Shown in pieces: positions 11,876 through 22,878 of a DNA stretch of 53,208 bases. The notes beneath the pieces were generated by a model. The model worked only from the letters and a program-made list of their open reading frames with translations, was not told the DNA's origin and did no database searches. The translations under genes and the position numbers were made by a program. How positions within the stretch are numbered: the first letter of the stretch is position 1; each line of letters begins with the position of its first letter. Source of the stretch: Phoronis australis (Eukaryota > Phoronida > Phoronidae); contig NMRA01000496.1 in the NCBI GenBank assembly GCA_002633005.1, positions 74,108-127,315 of the forward strand. Direction: 5' to 3'.

Positions 11876-12131
11876 CATGCGCGCACCCAGTTTAAAAATG
11901 AGCGGGCTTGAATTTTCGGAAAGTGGACATTTTACAACAGTAAGATTCACGGAGTACGTTCCGAGAAATAAATAGTGCGTCACCGAATTTTGATAGTACC
12001 CGTCTTTCAGTGGACTTTTGTCTAGTATCTACTTTTTTTGAAGTATTTTTTTCTGAGGCAGACCTTTTTGTCCACTTTATCAAATGGAGGTTCTCATTCG
12101 ACCCCACCCCCACCCCCTGGGTGCGCGCATG
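11876..12131. mobile_element. Putative 256-bp foldback element with perfect 15-bp ends
   Basis: CATGCGCGCACCCAG at 11876-11890 is exactly reverse-complemented at 12117-12131, bounding 256 bp. The size and exact ends suggest a MITE or foldback insertion. No target-site duplication is obvious at the flanks. A 129-codon minus-strand frame (11892-12281) runs through it but crosses its boundary and has no recognisable domain, so I do not call it a gene. Confidence 0.45.
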
Positions 12132-12162
12132 AGATTTTAGTGGACTACACCAAAGAACTGAT

Positions 12163-12296
12163 CTGATATCAGCCTGCTTAACATGGCAATATACCAATGA
12201 ACTAAATGAACCTCTGTTATCTGATATCAGCCTGCTTAGGGTCACACTGTTCAGTGTTACCTTAAAATAGCAAAATACCAATTAAATGAACCCCTG
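12163..12296. repeat. Two-copy direct repeat, spacing 58 bp
   Basis: CTGATATCAGCCTGCTTA occurs at 12163-12180 and 12221-12238, and a related AATATACCAAT/AAATACCAAT plus AAATGAACC block follows each. The core contains the palindrome CTGATATCAG. Confidence 0.75.
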
Positions 12297-13489
12297 CTGT
12301 CTGGTTGTAATAACCTTGCCATGAAAATCAATTCCGGTTTACTAGCAGCTATCGTTTGATCTGATTGGATATCCCATTTTGGCATCTTGGAATGTCACAT
12401 ATTCAAATTGCTATTGTTGAACCCTCACACTAGAACGTCATTTGTTCTATATATTGACTCTGCCTCTATTGACGCCATTGGAGAATCTAATGTATGCAGG
12501 ATCTATATTCATTTGGTTTGCAGACATTACGTCATGCATGGTCCTACACTTATCAGTTAAGTCAAGCAAACTAAAACGATGACATGTTTACATTCACATT
12601 TACCTCACACTTGTTTACAAATTAAAATAAACTAAACTGATAGAATAGGTCTGGCACGTTTTTGGTTGAAGTGAGCCAAACTACATGCAAGTCAACCAGC
12701 ACTCCATTGACTTCATGTTCCCTCCAATGTCGCCAGTAGTCAATTAAAGGGAGTCGCGGATTTTGAGAACCAATTCGACATGGTCCTTTTTGGCCTGGTC
12801 GAATATACACGTAACTTGATCCATCAACTGTCCAATGATTTTTGTATTCCGTCCCATGTCAGCAATAGTCACTTAAATGAGTCACGGATTTCTAGAACCA
12901 ATTCGATGATTACTATTCAGTGAAGAAATTTCTCAAAATATGGGCCCCCTGCTGACATGTCAATGAATATTGAAAAAAGAATAATCACAAGATCACAGAC
13001 TCCAGGTTAGTTTACATTGGTACTTTAATACAAGCCAAAAACCATGCTTTAGATCTATTTTGTTCAACTCCAGCTTTGCCAAGATGAACCTTACCCCTCC
13101 TCGATATTTCTCCAACTTTCCCGACATTTACCAGCTGTATTTTCCACAACTGATGTTCCCCTGACCCTCTGTTCCCACCTACCCATCACACCCCGGTAAT
13201 CCCTCTGTTCTCACCTACCCCATCACGCCCCGGAAATCCCAGTGTTCCCTCGTAGACTATCGCTCTATGTTCCCCCAGTGCCATGTTCCCTCCACAGGTC
13301 AATCTAATTTCTGCGATTGAAGAGATAGATTTTGGTGCGCTTAAGATGCACGAGTCTAGGCGTATATAAACACGATATAGTATTAGTAGTATTTATTTGC
13401 TATAGTGACAAGTACAATTAATTCAAACAGTTATAGGTACACCATTCGTAAGAAAGATAAGTACCCAGCCCAGTTGGGCTTATTATTCA
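12297..13489. other. Spacer with one diverged ~60-bp duplication
   Basis: Blocks at about 12718-12780 and 12845-12905 share TGTCGCCAGTAGTCA / TGTCAGCAATAGTCA, then GAGTC(G/A)CGGATTT and AGAACCAATTCGA, giving two diverged copies about 125 bp apart. Otherwise I see no gene. Confidence 0.5.
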
Positions 13490-14345
13490 CTTTAACCACA
13501 CAACTCAGATGTAGGCCTGCCATAAATGCGTCGGTTTCTAAGTTCAAAAGCAGACTTGATATATTTGGTAAATTGCCAAGGGAAATACTGAAATAGCAGT
13601 TTTAACGTAATATCTAATCTTGTGAATTCTGCAAAGTTCGGGATTTGAAGTGAAACATTTTTAAACAGAATAGACATCCGTGAGTTATAAAGAGAACAAT
13701 CAAACACAAAATGTACCTCATCCTCCACAGAACCAGAATCACAACAAGCAAAATCGTTCACTTACATGAGTGTTTACATAACGACCAGTTTCCAAGTGCA
13801 ATGGGAAATTTCCGGCTCTAGGCTGAGCCAGAAGAGATCGCTCTGAACGATGTCAATAAATCTTTACATACGGCTCAGTTAAAAACTCGTGCTTAAATAA
13901 AATGTAGGTTCTTAACTTGGGTTTTGTTACAACAGACTCATCCAAAGCATGTTTTGAGTATTCAAATAGTTTGTTTCTAGCATCTACTTTGTTGCAAGTA
14001 GTCAAATTTTGAAAACAGGATTTCATGCCAGTTATGTTAAACAAATTTTTGATTCCGTTTATCCAACCCTTTCTACCAAAAGAGTAGTCCCATAGAAATA
14101 CCTTCTTCAGTAACCTATCACCACCTGTGGTCACCAATTTGTTCCAAAGATGCAACATATTCAAATTAAATCTATTTTCGGAGGTGTCCACCCCATGTCA
14201 CCACTAAGAGCATGAGTAGCTGTAATTCGGTTGACCCCTAAATAAAAACGCATGGCTCCGTTTTGGATATTTTCATCATTACCAAAATTTTTGTAACCCC
14301 AAACAGATGACCCGTAATTTCAAAATTGGTGCCACACACGAATTA
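13490..14345 (-). pseudogene. LINE ORF2 C-terminal fragment, frameshifted
   Basis: Reading the - strand from 14340 down: a block GSSVWGYKNFGND then AMRFYLGVNR and HALSGDMGW, followed in another frame by NRFNLNMLHLWNKL and KKVFLWDYSF, and finally CCDSGSVEDEVHFVFDC with a downstream Y and R. This order (post-RT region with VWGY / FLG / GDMGW / LWNRL, then a terminal CxxC...H....C knuckle) is typical of non-LTR retrotransposon ORF2 C-termini. At least two frameshifts, one a single-base insertion before YGSS and one after GDMGW, plus stops make it inactive. The element's 3' end should be just below 13490. It is a decayed copy, not a host gene. Confidence 0.8.
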
Positions 14346-14559
14346 AATGTTTTAAACGTTTCGTATCCTAGATTCTTGTTATCACGGAATGTTGAGCATA
14401 TCTTCCCTAAGGCTCTACCAGAAGCTTCACATAACGTATTCATTCAAATTTTCTTTGAAGTCAAGGTTTTGATCCAAAATATAGTCTAAATATTTGTATG
14501 AGTATTTATAACTAATAACACTGTTAAAAATAAATTAAAAATTGCTTCTAGTAGATGCA

Positions 14560-14870
14560 CTCAGTTGTTATATATTTAATATCTCGTTTCTGATCATCAT
14601 TGCCTTTGGGTATGCACTGAAACGGTTTTAAATAAAATTGTTTGTGGTACTCGAGATAACAGAGACCTGATATCGTGACAGTGTGGTATGAATTTGTTTC
14701 TTAAATCTACCAATACTGGACAACGTGACATGAAACGCTCTTCTGTCACTGAATCTGTACTGTATTACATGGATCTTACAAGTTCTTTCATTTACGGAAT
14801 ATAATTTCTTCTGCTGTTCTCAATTTGTAATGTTAAACACCTATAGCCGATTTCATGAAGGTGGTTTAAC
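14560..14870 (-). pseudogene. Second LINE C-terminal zinc-knuckle fragment
   Basis: On the - strand, VNERTCKI, then in a shifted frame DSVTEERFMSRCPVL and DLRNKFI, reproduce the terminal knuckle of a LINE ORF2 (NERxCxxC...E..FxxxCPxYxxLR). The first half is out of frame with the second. It duplicates the kind of region already present at 13490-13760, so this is a different LINE copy from the fragment at 13490-14345. Confidence 0.65.
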
Positions 14871-15319
14871 ACGTAACCTGGTCTTCCTAAGCCTGGTCTA
14901 ATTTTAGAACTTGCTTTTCACCAACGTGGTTTAAATGTCTGAAAGTCTGGTTTTGCTTGATAAGGGAGCAGGTTAGTACCCTAGATTTCTGCTCCAAATA
15001 ACAAAATGGCAGCTATCATTGGGTGAAAAAAATTAAAAGCTAAACTACGTTTCTTCCAGATCCCATTTGACACGAAAATGCCTCACCAAATTCATAGCTG
15101 ATTTGCTTGTATTTTGAGCCAGGGACCCGCAGCACGTTGTTCAACTTAACCTACAAGAAAATACAACCCTCAAATATTTATAGTGACTGCAAATCTTCAA
15201 ACCAAAACCCCTAAACTACTATGTTTTTGTTCTTTCAATTGCCCACCTTTAATGAAAACAACTATGTTTCACTTCTGGATGTTAACAGAAATATTTCGCT
15301 TTAAAATTTTTTTTTTAGT

Positions 15320-15610
15320 TAATCGAATCGTCTCTGTAACTGAATTATAGCGTTGCCAAATAGAGAAACGTCGTCGGTATGTATTATAAAAACACATTTC
15401 AAAGGTCTACTCAACTTGAATACCTCCCTCCCTTTTCAGTTCTCATTTCAATAGCAAGTTAATTCTTGTACACAAAAACAATAATGGACTTAACATGCCG
15501 CCTTGTTTGACTCCACACTTGCATTCAAAACTTTGGCGTGTTGTTTTAACTTCAGTATTTATTTTAGCATTCACAGTTGATTACACACTCTAAGCTGTTC
15601 TCAGCAGTCG
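15320..15610 (-). pseudogene. LINE reverse-transcriptase palm fragment
   Basis: On the - strand, GVKQGGMLSPLLF (RT block with the G-V-x-Q-G-x-x-L-S-P-L-L-F signature) is followed about 110 bp on by TDDVSLFGNAI, the YADD catalytic box with Y-A changed to H-T, then LQRRFD. A stop and frame changes lie between them. Only about 450 bp separate this palm fragment from the zinc-knuckle fragment at 14560-14870, far less than in an intact ORF2, so they may be one internally deleted copy or two neighbours. Confidence 0.75.
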
Positions 15611-16505
15611 TCCAACAGAAGCTTTTTATGTATAGCATAATTGTGTTTTATTTGTCAAATAAAATGCCTTGCTAAAGTAAATTTAAGCATAATAAAATGG
15701 TGTTCATTTTTCTCTTGGTATGTATTTTTCAGTAGTAAGAATAACAAGACTGACGCGAAGTGTTGACGTAGGCGACCACCGTGTGCATTGCTTTTTGTGC
15801 GGCTACAGGGGATGATTACTGTTTTAACACTCTCAGTAAACGCAGCTGTGCCAGCAAATGTAAAAACAGCCTCTGGGTGTTGCATGGGAAGGCAGTAATT
15901 TCCACCTCAATAGAAACAGGTCTGTCAAACCCAATGAGATAAATATATCGCTCATTGGTCAAAACCTTAAAACAGTAAAACAGGTACTGGGAGCTACTGT
16001 GGTTGTCACGCCATATACGTCCAAAGTCGTCATCATAGAAATGCAGATGCCAAATTTCACAATAGATCCTGCAAGAAGAAAGAAAAACAGCTCTAGATGC
16101 AAAAAAAAAAACAAATTGCCACTAGAGGACGCTACAGTATAGTCAAACTGTCCCCAAATTGCCAATCATGCTCTTCCCAGCAACACATTTACCAAATTTC
16201 ACAACGATTGTTAGAGCAGTTTGGACTATAGACAGAGGGGCACCTCAAACTGAGCGTTGCAAGCAAAACCACGCGTTAATCAAACCTACGCTTTGATTAA
16301 GCACATTTTGACGTGCAGACAGGTACTCATTTAGAGACTTATTGGCGCTTTATACTCCAGTCCAAACCGGCCCATACGTCGGAGCGCTTTTCTTGAATTA
16401 TGGTTTACAAAATCGTTTGAATAGCAATGAATGTACCGTGGTTGATAACGTGTCAATATTGCTACTTCATATTCTCTTAAAGGTGCAAATGCGAACTCAT
16501 TTTAG
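15611..16505. other. No gene recognised
   Basis: No supported gene. A short inverted pair (GTTTGGACT near 16221 and AGTCCAAAC near 16361) encloses a segment with an internal TAATCAAA/TTTGATTA pair, possibly a small foldback insertion. Confidence 0.3.
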
Positions 16506-16793
16506 GTGTTAAGAGATGCGGGCAATTTAGTTCGCTTGGACATTGAAAGTGACTCTAAGCATTTACATGTACCACATCTCCAGTTGCACTGGCCATACAA
16601 CAAGGCTGTGGTCATTAGTAATGCCTACATGAAATCCAAACAAAGTGATTTAGTACCTGATCAATGTTGTCGATATATAGGTGCATCTAATAACCCAAAC
16701 ATCGTTATTTTTGCATGTAAAAATATAAAAATTACACCCGATTGCGAAAATTTAGTTGTGAAGCTTCGGATTAGAGAATCTTTGAAGAAGTGA
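16506..16793 (+). CDS. Candidate terminal exon, unrecognised
   Basis: An acceptor-like TTTTAG (16500-16505) opens a 95-codon frame ending at TGA 16791-16793. The composition (LVRLDIESDSK, then QCCRYIGASNN and ENLVVKLRIRESLKK at the end) looks more protein-like than most chance frames here. I do not recognise a domain, found no matching upstream exon, and see no nearby AATAAA. It may be chance. Confidence 0.22.
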   Translation: MLRDAGNLVRLDIESDSKHLHVPHLQLHWPYNKAVVISNAYMKSKQSDLVPDQCCRYIGASNNPNIVIFACKNIKITPDCENLVVKLRIRESLKK

Positions 16794-18474
16794 ACCTTAG
16801 GGGTAGCTCTCTCGTTGCAGTATGCAGCTTATTTAGGCCATAGGGCCTACAGTAGATCTAGGTATAGACATTCAGTTTTAAATTCACTGGTTGCCATTTG
16901 GTGTTACCGCCATTCATGTTTAATGCTGATCAAGCCTCCTTTTATAGTCTGACCGATGTCCTGTCATCTACACAAACACCTCTCTGGCGAAGTTGACCCG
17001 GGTACGGTCCCATGCCACGTAAAGCGCTTTAAATCTGAAGCACTATTTCGAAATTGCTACCAAGTTACAATTGTAGTAAATCGTATCAGTAGTTGCAACA
17101 ATTTAAATTGTTTTCTTTGTCCATCTGTACCCTTATATAAAAGTATCTTTAACGGATATGCCGGGACGGGTCCTTTCCCCCTTGGCTTGGAGCCTGTTGA
17201 CTACACGCAACTTTGAGGTGCTTTTTAGTTAATAGGGCCTAAGTTCCTTTTTTTTTCAAACTGTATTTACAGAAAAATACTATATTAAGGACAATCTAGA
17301 GGAGACCATCTCAACAGTAATGTTAAATTGGCCCAAACCGTGAGTTCTACAGTAGTTGTCACGTTTTCATGCGGCGAAGAAACACCGATAGGTGGAGAGA
17401 TGAGTATTCCGGTATACTGAAGTTTCCCTGTCACTATTTAAATAACGTCATCACAATGTGTGTTTTCATCATTACACGACGTTCACACTGCTTTTTCCAA
17501 TTAACCTAGTTTTACATCTATGCCACTTGTAACTGACAATTTTCAGTACAGGTACAAGCACATGACCACATGATTTTACTAAAACTACCTAAAGTTCAGG
17601 ACAAGCTCTATGCAAAACGGTATAGCAATTACTAAACTCTAATGGCTGCCAAATTGAGAAACAATGCAAAAACGTCCGTTTTCTAATCATGGAGAGGAAT
17701 AATCCACCTATGGTGGTAAAATTGAAGGTTGAAATAAATTTTAAATCTCAAATGCTACTGCGCATCGATCAAAACTCTTACCATGCACAATTCCCTTGCC
17801 ACTGTACTTGGAACTCTGTTATTTGAGCATGCCCCCATAAAACCACCTATTTTGAATCAATTTAGATAGAGTAGCTCTACTGGATTACGGCACGTTCGGT
17901 TGCGTTACCTGACACCTGACGGTAGACGCAGAGGTTGAAATTATCCAATGACGTCATTAGTTTCACACGCAGTCTGTTCAGCAGTTCACAACACGGGTTA
18001 CTGGTGTCAGCTTATCGCTTGAATTCATCGTTTAACAGCAATAAATCATCAAACGTTGATTTAAAACCCTTAAAAATACACAGAGTTCTTATAAAAACAT
18101 GTTGTTTAATTTCGATGTTGCGGATTTATTGGCATTTGGACACACCGTAGCCAAAAACTTCGGCAGACCACTGCTTAGGGTTTGTTTGGAGATAAATTCA
18201 AAGTACTCTTCCGTGAAATGCTGACAGGAGAACCTAGATCTATGTTGTTTAGAGTTGTGAATTTCGAATTCTAAACACACAAAACACTTGTCACCCCGGC
18301 CAGTGGCTCGGAATCCGGAAAACATGACAAATATAAACAAGCCAAAGTTGGAAACTAAACTTCAAGTCAAGAACATACTATACTAGTGAGACACAGTAGT
18401 AATGTGCACGTGATCATGTTGTTGATTTAGCCACCAAACTGCAAATGTACTTATTTGTTGGAGGCAGCGAATTC
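16794..18474. other. No gene recognised
   Basis: No homology, repeats or splice-bounded frames were found. The + frames at 16956-17216 and 17935-18150 and the - frame at 18089-18340 look random. Confidence 0.35.
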
Positions 18475-18684
18475 AGGGTTCCGTTCCAACAAACTGACAT
18501 CAGTTCATTTTTGACTTAAGTCTAAGATTTATGTTAACTTCCAACCTTTGAAATTGCCACATGTAACTCAAACTTAAAAAATCTCATTCTTGAAACAATC
18601 TTGAGAAAAATTTAAGTTTTGTGTTAAAATTTACTAAAAGTTAAGATTTGTCTTACCTAAGTCAGTTTTGTTGGAACAGACCCT
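18475..18684. mobile_element. 210-bp MITE with 24-bp terminal inverted repeats
   Basis: The left end AGGGTTCCGTTCCAACAAAC (18475 on) is mirrored by the right end (18661-18684, reverse complement AGGGTCTGTTCCAACAAAAC). The two 24-bp ends, both continuing to TGAC, differ by two substitutions and a compensating shift. The interior is AT-rich and non-coding, with a further TAAG-rich inverted similarity just inside both ends. Size, ends and lack of an ORF fit a miniature inverted-repeat transposable element. I could not settle the target duplication. Confidence 0.7.
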
Positions 18685-20804
18685 AGGTTCCCCTTTGGCC
18701 AGAGAACCGTCATTGCAGAATTTATACATTGACGGTCATTATTTGAATAATTCAATAGACAATTAAAGTTTCCCAGCTAACAACTCGCCGTGGGATAGAA
18801 AATTGAGTTATGGTTTCACAACAGTTTCTGTCAGCAAACACTGAATTAGCATACGCTCACACGGCCTCGGAGACCATTCAATTAGTTTTATAGACACATT
18901 AAGCCAGTAACGCAGTGATTTATTCATTGCTGGCTTCTTTTGCACTCACGAACACTCCAACGGCATTACAAATTGCATCTCAAGAGAGAGACTTTTTTCA
19001 GTTTGATATAAGTATTGGTTGGGATGAGAATAATTCATTTTGAAACAGAATGCTCAGTAATAACCCTCAACATGGCGACTTGCAATCCCGATATAGACAA
19101 GAGGTCATCCGACGAAGACTTCGCAGGTGGATTGTTAAGTTTCATATGCTATCAGTTGGAACCGGAAAACAGGCGCCGGTTGTCAAGTTCATGCAACGGA
19201 ACGTATGGATAGTTAATTGGTAAGCTTGCATTCGTCAGACTCTTTGTCAATGACTGCAGGCAGCACAAGGAGATGTTTCACGGCCTCGTACTTTTCATTC
19301 TTCAATCACTACCGCAAGCCATTCCTAAGCATTTTTCACTCTCGAGGAAGTCGAAAAAACAATATACCCGCGTTCCTCTCAGGTTCATAGTTTGGACAGG
19401 CGGGAAAGATGCCACCGGAAACACAGCAGTAGTAACTTTTCAAATGAACCACTGACGTCGCTGCGTCGTTTCTCACCTTCCTCACAGGTTAACGCGACAC
19501 CTCTCGGCATGGTAAGGTCGACCGTATGCGAGATTTGGAAATAAACCGATTATGGCGGTTAAAAAGACTAATTAAGTCGGGTTGCATTCTTCTTTAATCT
19601 TACAACGTGCAATTTGGTCAGAGATTAAATGGAGGTTTTGGTTTCGCTGTAATTTCCTGTTCCGTGTGTATAAGTGTGCTGTAATAAAAGACGGTGTCCA
19701 ACACGTGACATTGCAAACTTTATAACCCTTTGATATGAATTGTGTATATAGACAAACAAACCTATATGTATCTTTTACGAACACAACTTACCATAAAAAT
19801 GTTAAGCATCAACTGTAAGGTACACAGGTGTGTTTAAAGTATATCTTTTATTTCCCGAGGACATGTTTGATGGCATCCGCTTTTATCTAAATTCACCTGT
19901 GTGTAAAGTAACCCCACCTCCCAAAGCACAAGGCAAATTGAAAACATCAAAGACTGAATGCGAAGTCACATGACCAGTAGACATGCGACAAGATCAAAGT
20001 CAACCTGTGCCAACTCAACTACTTTAATAATTCAGTCACGTAAAATATGTAGTTTAAAAAGTCAAGCTGATGATCAGCAAAGTGACACCTACCGGCTTGT
20101 GGGGAAACACAGTAAAACACAGACATGTCAGTCAAGCACAGGTCAAAGACACTTAAGTTCCATCTACATTCAACTATGACAAAGTGCACTCCGACATTCA
20201 GATAGGTTCAATTTTGTCATTTATGAAGAAATTACGTCATTACAGCTGGATCTGACAGGTGCAATTTTTACTGTACTTGAGGTAACAGTTAGGCACAGTT
20301 CATCTATACAATCTTTCTTTACTCAATTACTAAGAAACTTTTTAAGATCATTCTATAGCGTCTTTTCATAATTTCTAAAAAAACTAATGAAGATCGCTGG
20401 ATAGCTCAAGCTATAGAAACAAAAGACAATGAACATCAAAGATGACAAATAGATTCTAAAGTTAGAAAGGTGGTGCCAATTAAAAAGACTCCCTACAACT
20501 GCAAAATGATAGAATTGGGGTGACGATGTTCCCAACTTCCTAAAGGCGCTATTTAACACAGCCATAAACTTGAAGTCCGGCAAAAGTCAACTTACTGTTA
20601 TAAATCTCATCTAAATGTATCGGAAAGGGACGACATTTCAATATGTGATAACTTGTCTAACGAGAACATGCTCCATATTGATTTTTATCTCGTTTACAGG
20701 TGCATGTTTACAGCATCGATTCATAAAATAAAGAGCCGTGGCACGCCACCTAGTGGAACCAAGCGATAACGAATCCTCAGTTCATTCTAGAATTTGTGTG
20801 CAGG
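18685..20804. other. No secure gene; one possible short exon at 19071
   Basis: ATG at 19071 in good context (AACATGGCG) opens MATCNPDIDKRSSDEDFAGG and about 26 further codons to a stop at 19210. The beginning is acidic and protein-like, and a GTGGAT donor-like site lies after the first 18 codons. No homology or second exon was found, so I do not call it. The rest is spacer. Confidence 0.3.
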
Positions 20805-21185
20805 GCGTACGTCTGGTTTGGCTGGTTGTTCGAGGAATTTGTTGAAAACAAATGCCAGGAAACTGATTTACTTATGTGTTTTTTAGCCGTGACCTACTTT
20901 TGATACAAAACTGTGGCTTTTGTTTGCTTTCAACCCCTGTCGCCTGCTGTCTGAGAAACTAGGTGCAATTTCAGGTGGCTGTCAGACAGATAAAAATTGC
21001 CAAAAAAGTAGCTGGTAAGGGGCATACTATGACCACAATTTTAGAATTTAGAGAGTGCGAACATTCTGAATATGTAGACGGATTTTTCCAAGCACTTGCA
21101 GGGAAGTGGCAAAATTGGGGAGAACACTGTCAAATTTTGAGTTTTTTGGTAATATTTCTGTGTGCCGGGATTTTTTGCCGATGCG
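20805..21185 (+). repeat. Dispersed repeat copy 1 (second copy at 42890-43290, inverted)
   Basis: This ~380-bp block aligns over its length with the reverse complement of 42890-43290. Shared segments include CAGGTGGCTGTCAGACAGAT, AAAAAAGTAGCTGGTAA, CTATGACCACA, CACTTGC(A/G)GGGAAGTGG and TTCTGTGTGCCGGGA / TTTGTGTGCCGGGAA. Both copies keep similar peptides in one frame (PCRLLSEK), but stops interrupt the 20.8-kb copy. It is an interspersed repeat of unknown class, possibly the tail of a LINE or a SINE. Confidence 0.75.
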
Positions 21186-21725
21186 AGTTAATGGTTGAGA
21201 ATCTGTGGTGTAAGTAAGTTTCAGTTGTCACGAGTAGTGCTTGTGAGTTGTAACTGTAGTATGCCACCATAAATAATCTCTAGTTTTGAGACTATATCTA
21301 GTTTTAGTAAGGAACGAATTGAACCTACATGTATATCTACATGAAGTTCAGTTATTTCCAACAGGTGGAGTGGCATTAACACACACTAAGTCTTGAGTTA
21401 TTGTGCATAATACGTGAGTCAAATATATAGCCAAAACGAGATGGCTATAAATACATTCAATCATTAGCAATACATTACAATACAATACAATACAATATAA
21501 TGCAATAAAATATGATTTGGTTGAAAATAAATCATAGCTCAATCGACTATGTTAACTTTTGTCCTGGCCTTAAACCTCAACAAAGAGATAACACAAAGCA
21601 CAACCTATAGTGATACAGGATAGGACTTAATAAAACTTTTGCCAAAGTACAAAGCAAAAAGTCAAAAATTTTAAACGCATCAAAATTTTCAGTAACCGCA
21701 TATTGCTTCAAAAATTAATTTTCAA
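21186..21725. other. Spacer with a (TACAA)n microsatellite
   Basis: A TACAA-type pentanucleotide run lies at about 21468-21505. Nothing else is supported. Confidence 0.6.
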
Positions 21726-22878
21726 CACAGGCGATTGGGTTTATCTGTTCCTCGATCGCAAATGACGTCACTCAATAATATATATACAGTAAGAAAACAT
21801 AAAGGTTGGACACTTTAACTTTGCCAAGCCGAGGGTCCCAACTTCAACCGTCCAAAATTCAAATAAAATCTGCGTGCACCTCCCTCAGTCTGGTGTTGCA
21901 TAAACCTTCGAAGCCTTATCTTTCCTAGATTCCATTAACTGTCTTCGAGAGTGGTGAATTGGCGATGGAATTTCCAGAACAATCTCAAAACTCTGAAGTC
22001 AAGGACCTGAAATAGTAAACATGGCGGATTTCAGTTGTGCTTGAACTTGTACGCCTTTCGTAGGTGAAACTTCGAGTTTGAGCAAGCAACCTATATTTCA
22101 AATTCAGTAATTCTCATCCAAAACTCAACTAATTGAGAATGTTAAAGTTAGTATTTTAATGATTAATTGTAACTTTATTCCACTGACGGCTCATTTTAGC
22201 CCTTAACTTAGAATTTTATTACATAAACTGGCGTATCTTGTTTCTCATCTTGACATCACACACTTTTTTGATTGAAGCACAACACACACTCGGCCAGGAA
22301 ACGCAGTCCTTGCAAGTATTACAATGCGCGTGGCCGACGAGTAAACTCAATGGTTTTGGCCAAAATTGAAACCTTCATAAGAAATCACATTACGCAAAAT
22401 AACTTCGCACATGAATACAGTATCTGGATAATTTATATTTGACACAAATATGTGAGTAGTTAAATTTATTTGGCAATAAAGTGCTCCCTGCTTCTCATGA
22501 TTAAGTAGTCGAGGGATTGATGGCGAAAGCCGAGCGAAATTAGACTTTCGGATTTAGCTCGGGAGCGTCCGTCAAAAACCCGGATGTGCGAAGACCGTCT
22601 GCCATGACTTCACGGAATCACTTCCTTGAATTTGTGATTTTGGTGTTCTTTTGGCATTTTTGTCGCCAAATTACCACTCGAAGGCAATTGAAGAGATCGA
22701 ATGAAAGAAAGTATTCTATGAGTTGTTCGATGCCGGCTAGTTTCGTGGAGTTCCATGTACATTTGAGTAGAAAATTCTGAGCAAACAGATTTCGAGTGTC
22801 CAACCTTTATGTTTTCTTATATGTATTATCGAGTGACGTCATTTGCGATCGAGGAACAGATAAACCCAAGCGCCTGTG
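21726..22878. mobile_element. Non-autonomous DNA transposon, 1.15 kb, ~83-bp TIRs
   Basis: The left end from 21726 (CACAGGCGATTGGGTTTATC) is matched by the reverse complement of the right end at 22878 (CACAGGCGCTTGGGTTTATC). The inverted similarity continues for about 83 bp through CGCAAATGACGTCACTC and AAAACATAAAGGTTGGACAC, broken by a few substitutions and a 5-bp indel. TTTTCAA abuts the left end and recurs one base beyond the right end, a possible 7-bp target duplication. The interior has no transposase-like ORF; short frames at 22586-22803 are unremarkable. A deleted derivative lies at 28862-29522. The element would need a transposase supplied in trans. Confidence 0.8.

Noticed and set aside
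11892-12281. 129-codon minus-strand open frame
   Set aside because: It crosses the edge of the 256-bp foldback segment and the direct repeat at 12163. Its composition and lack of motifs suggest chance.
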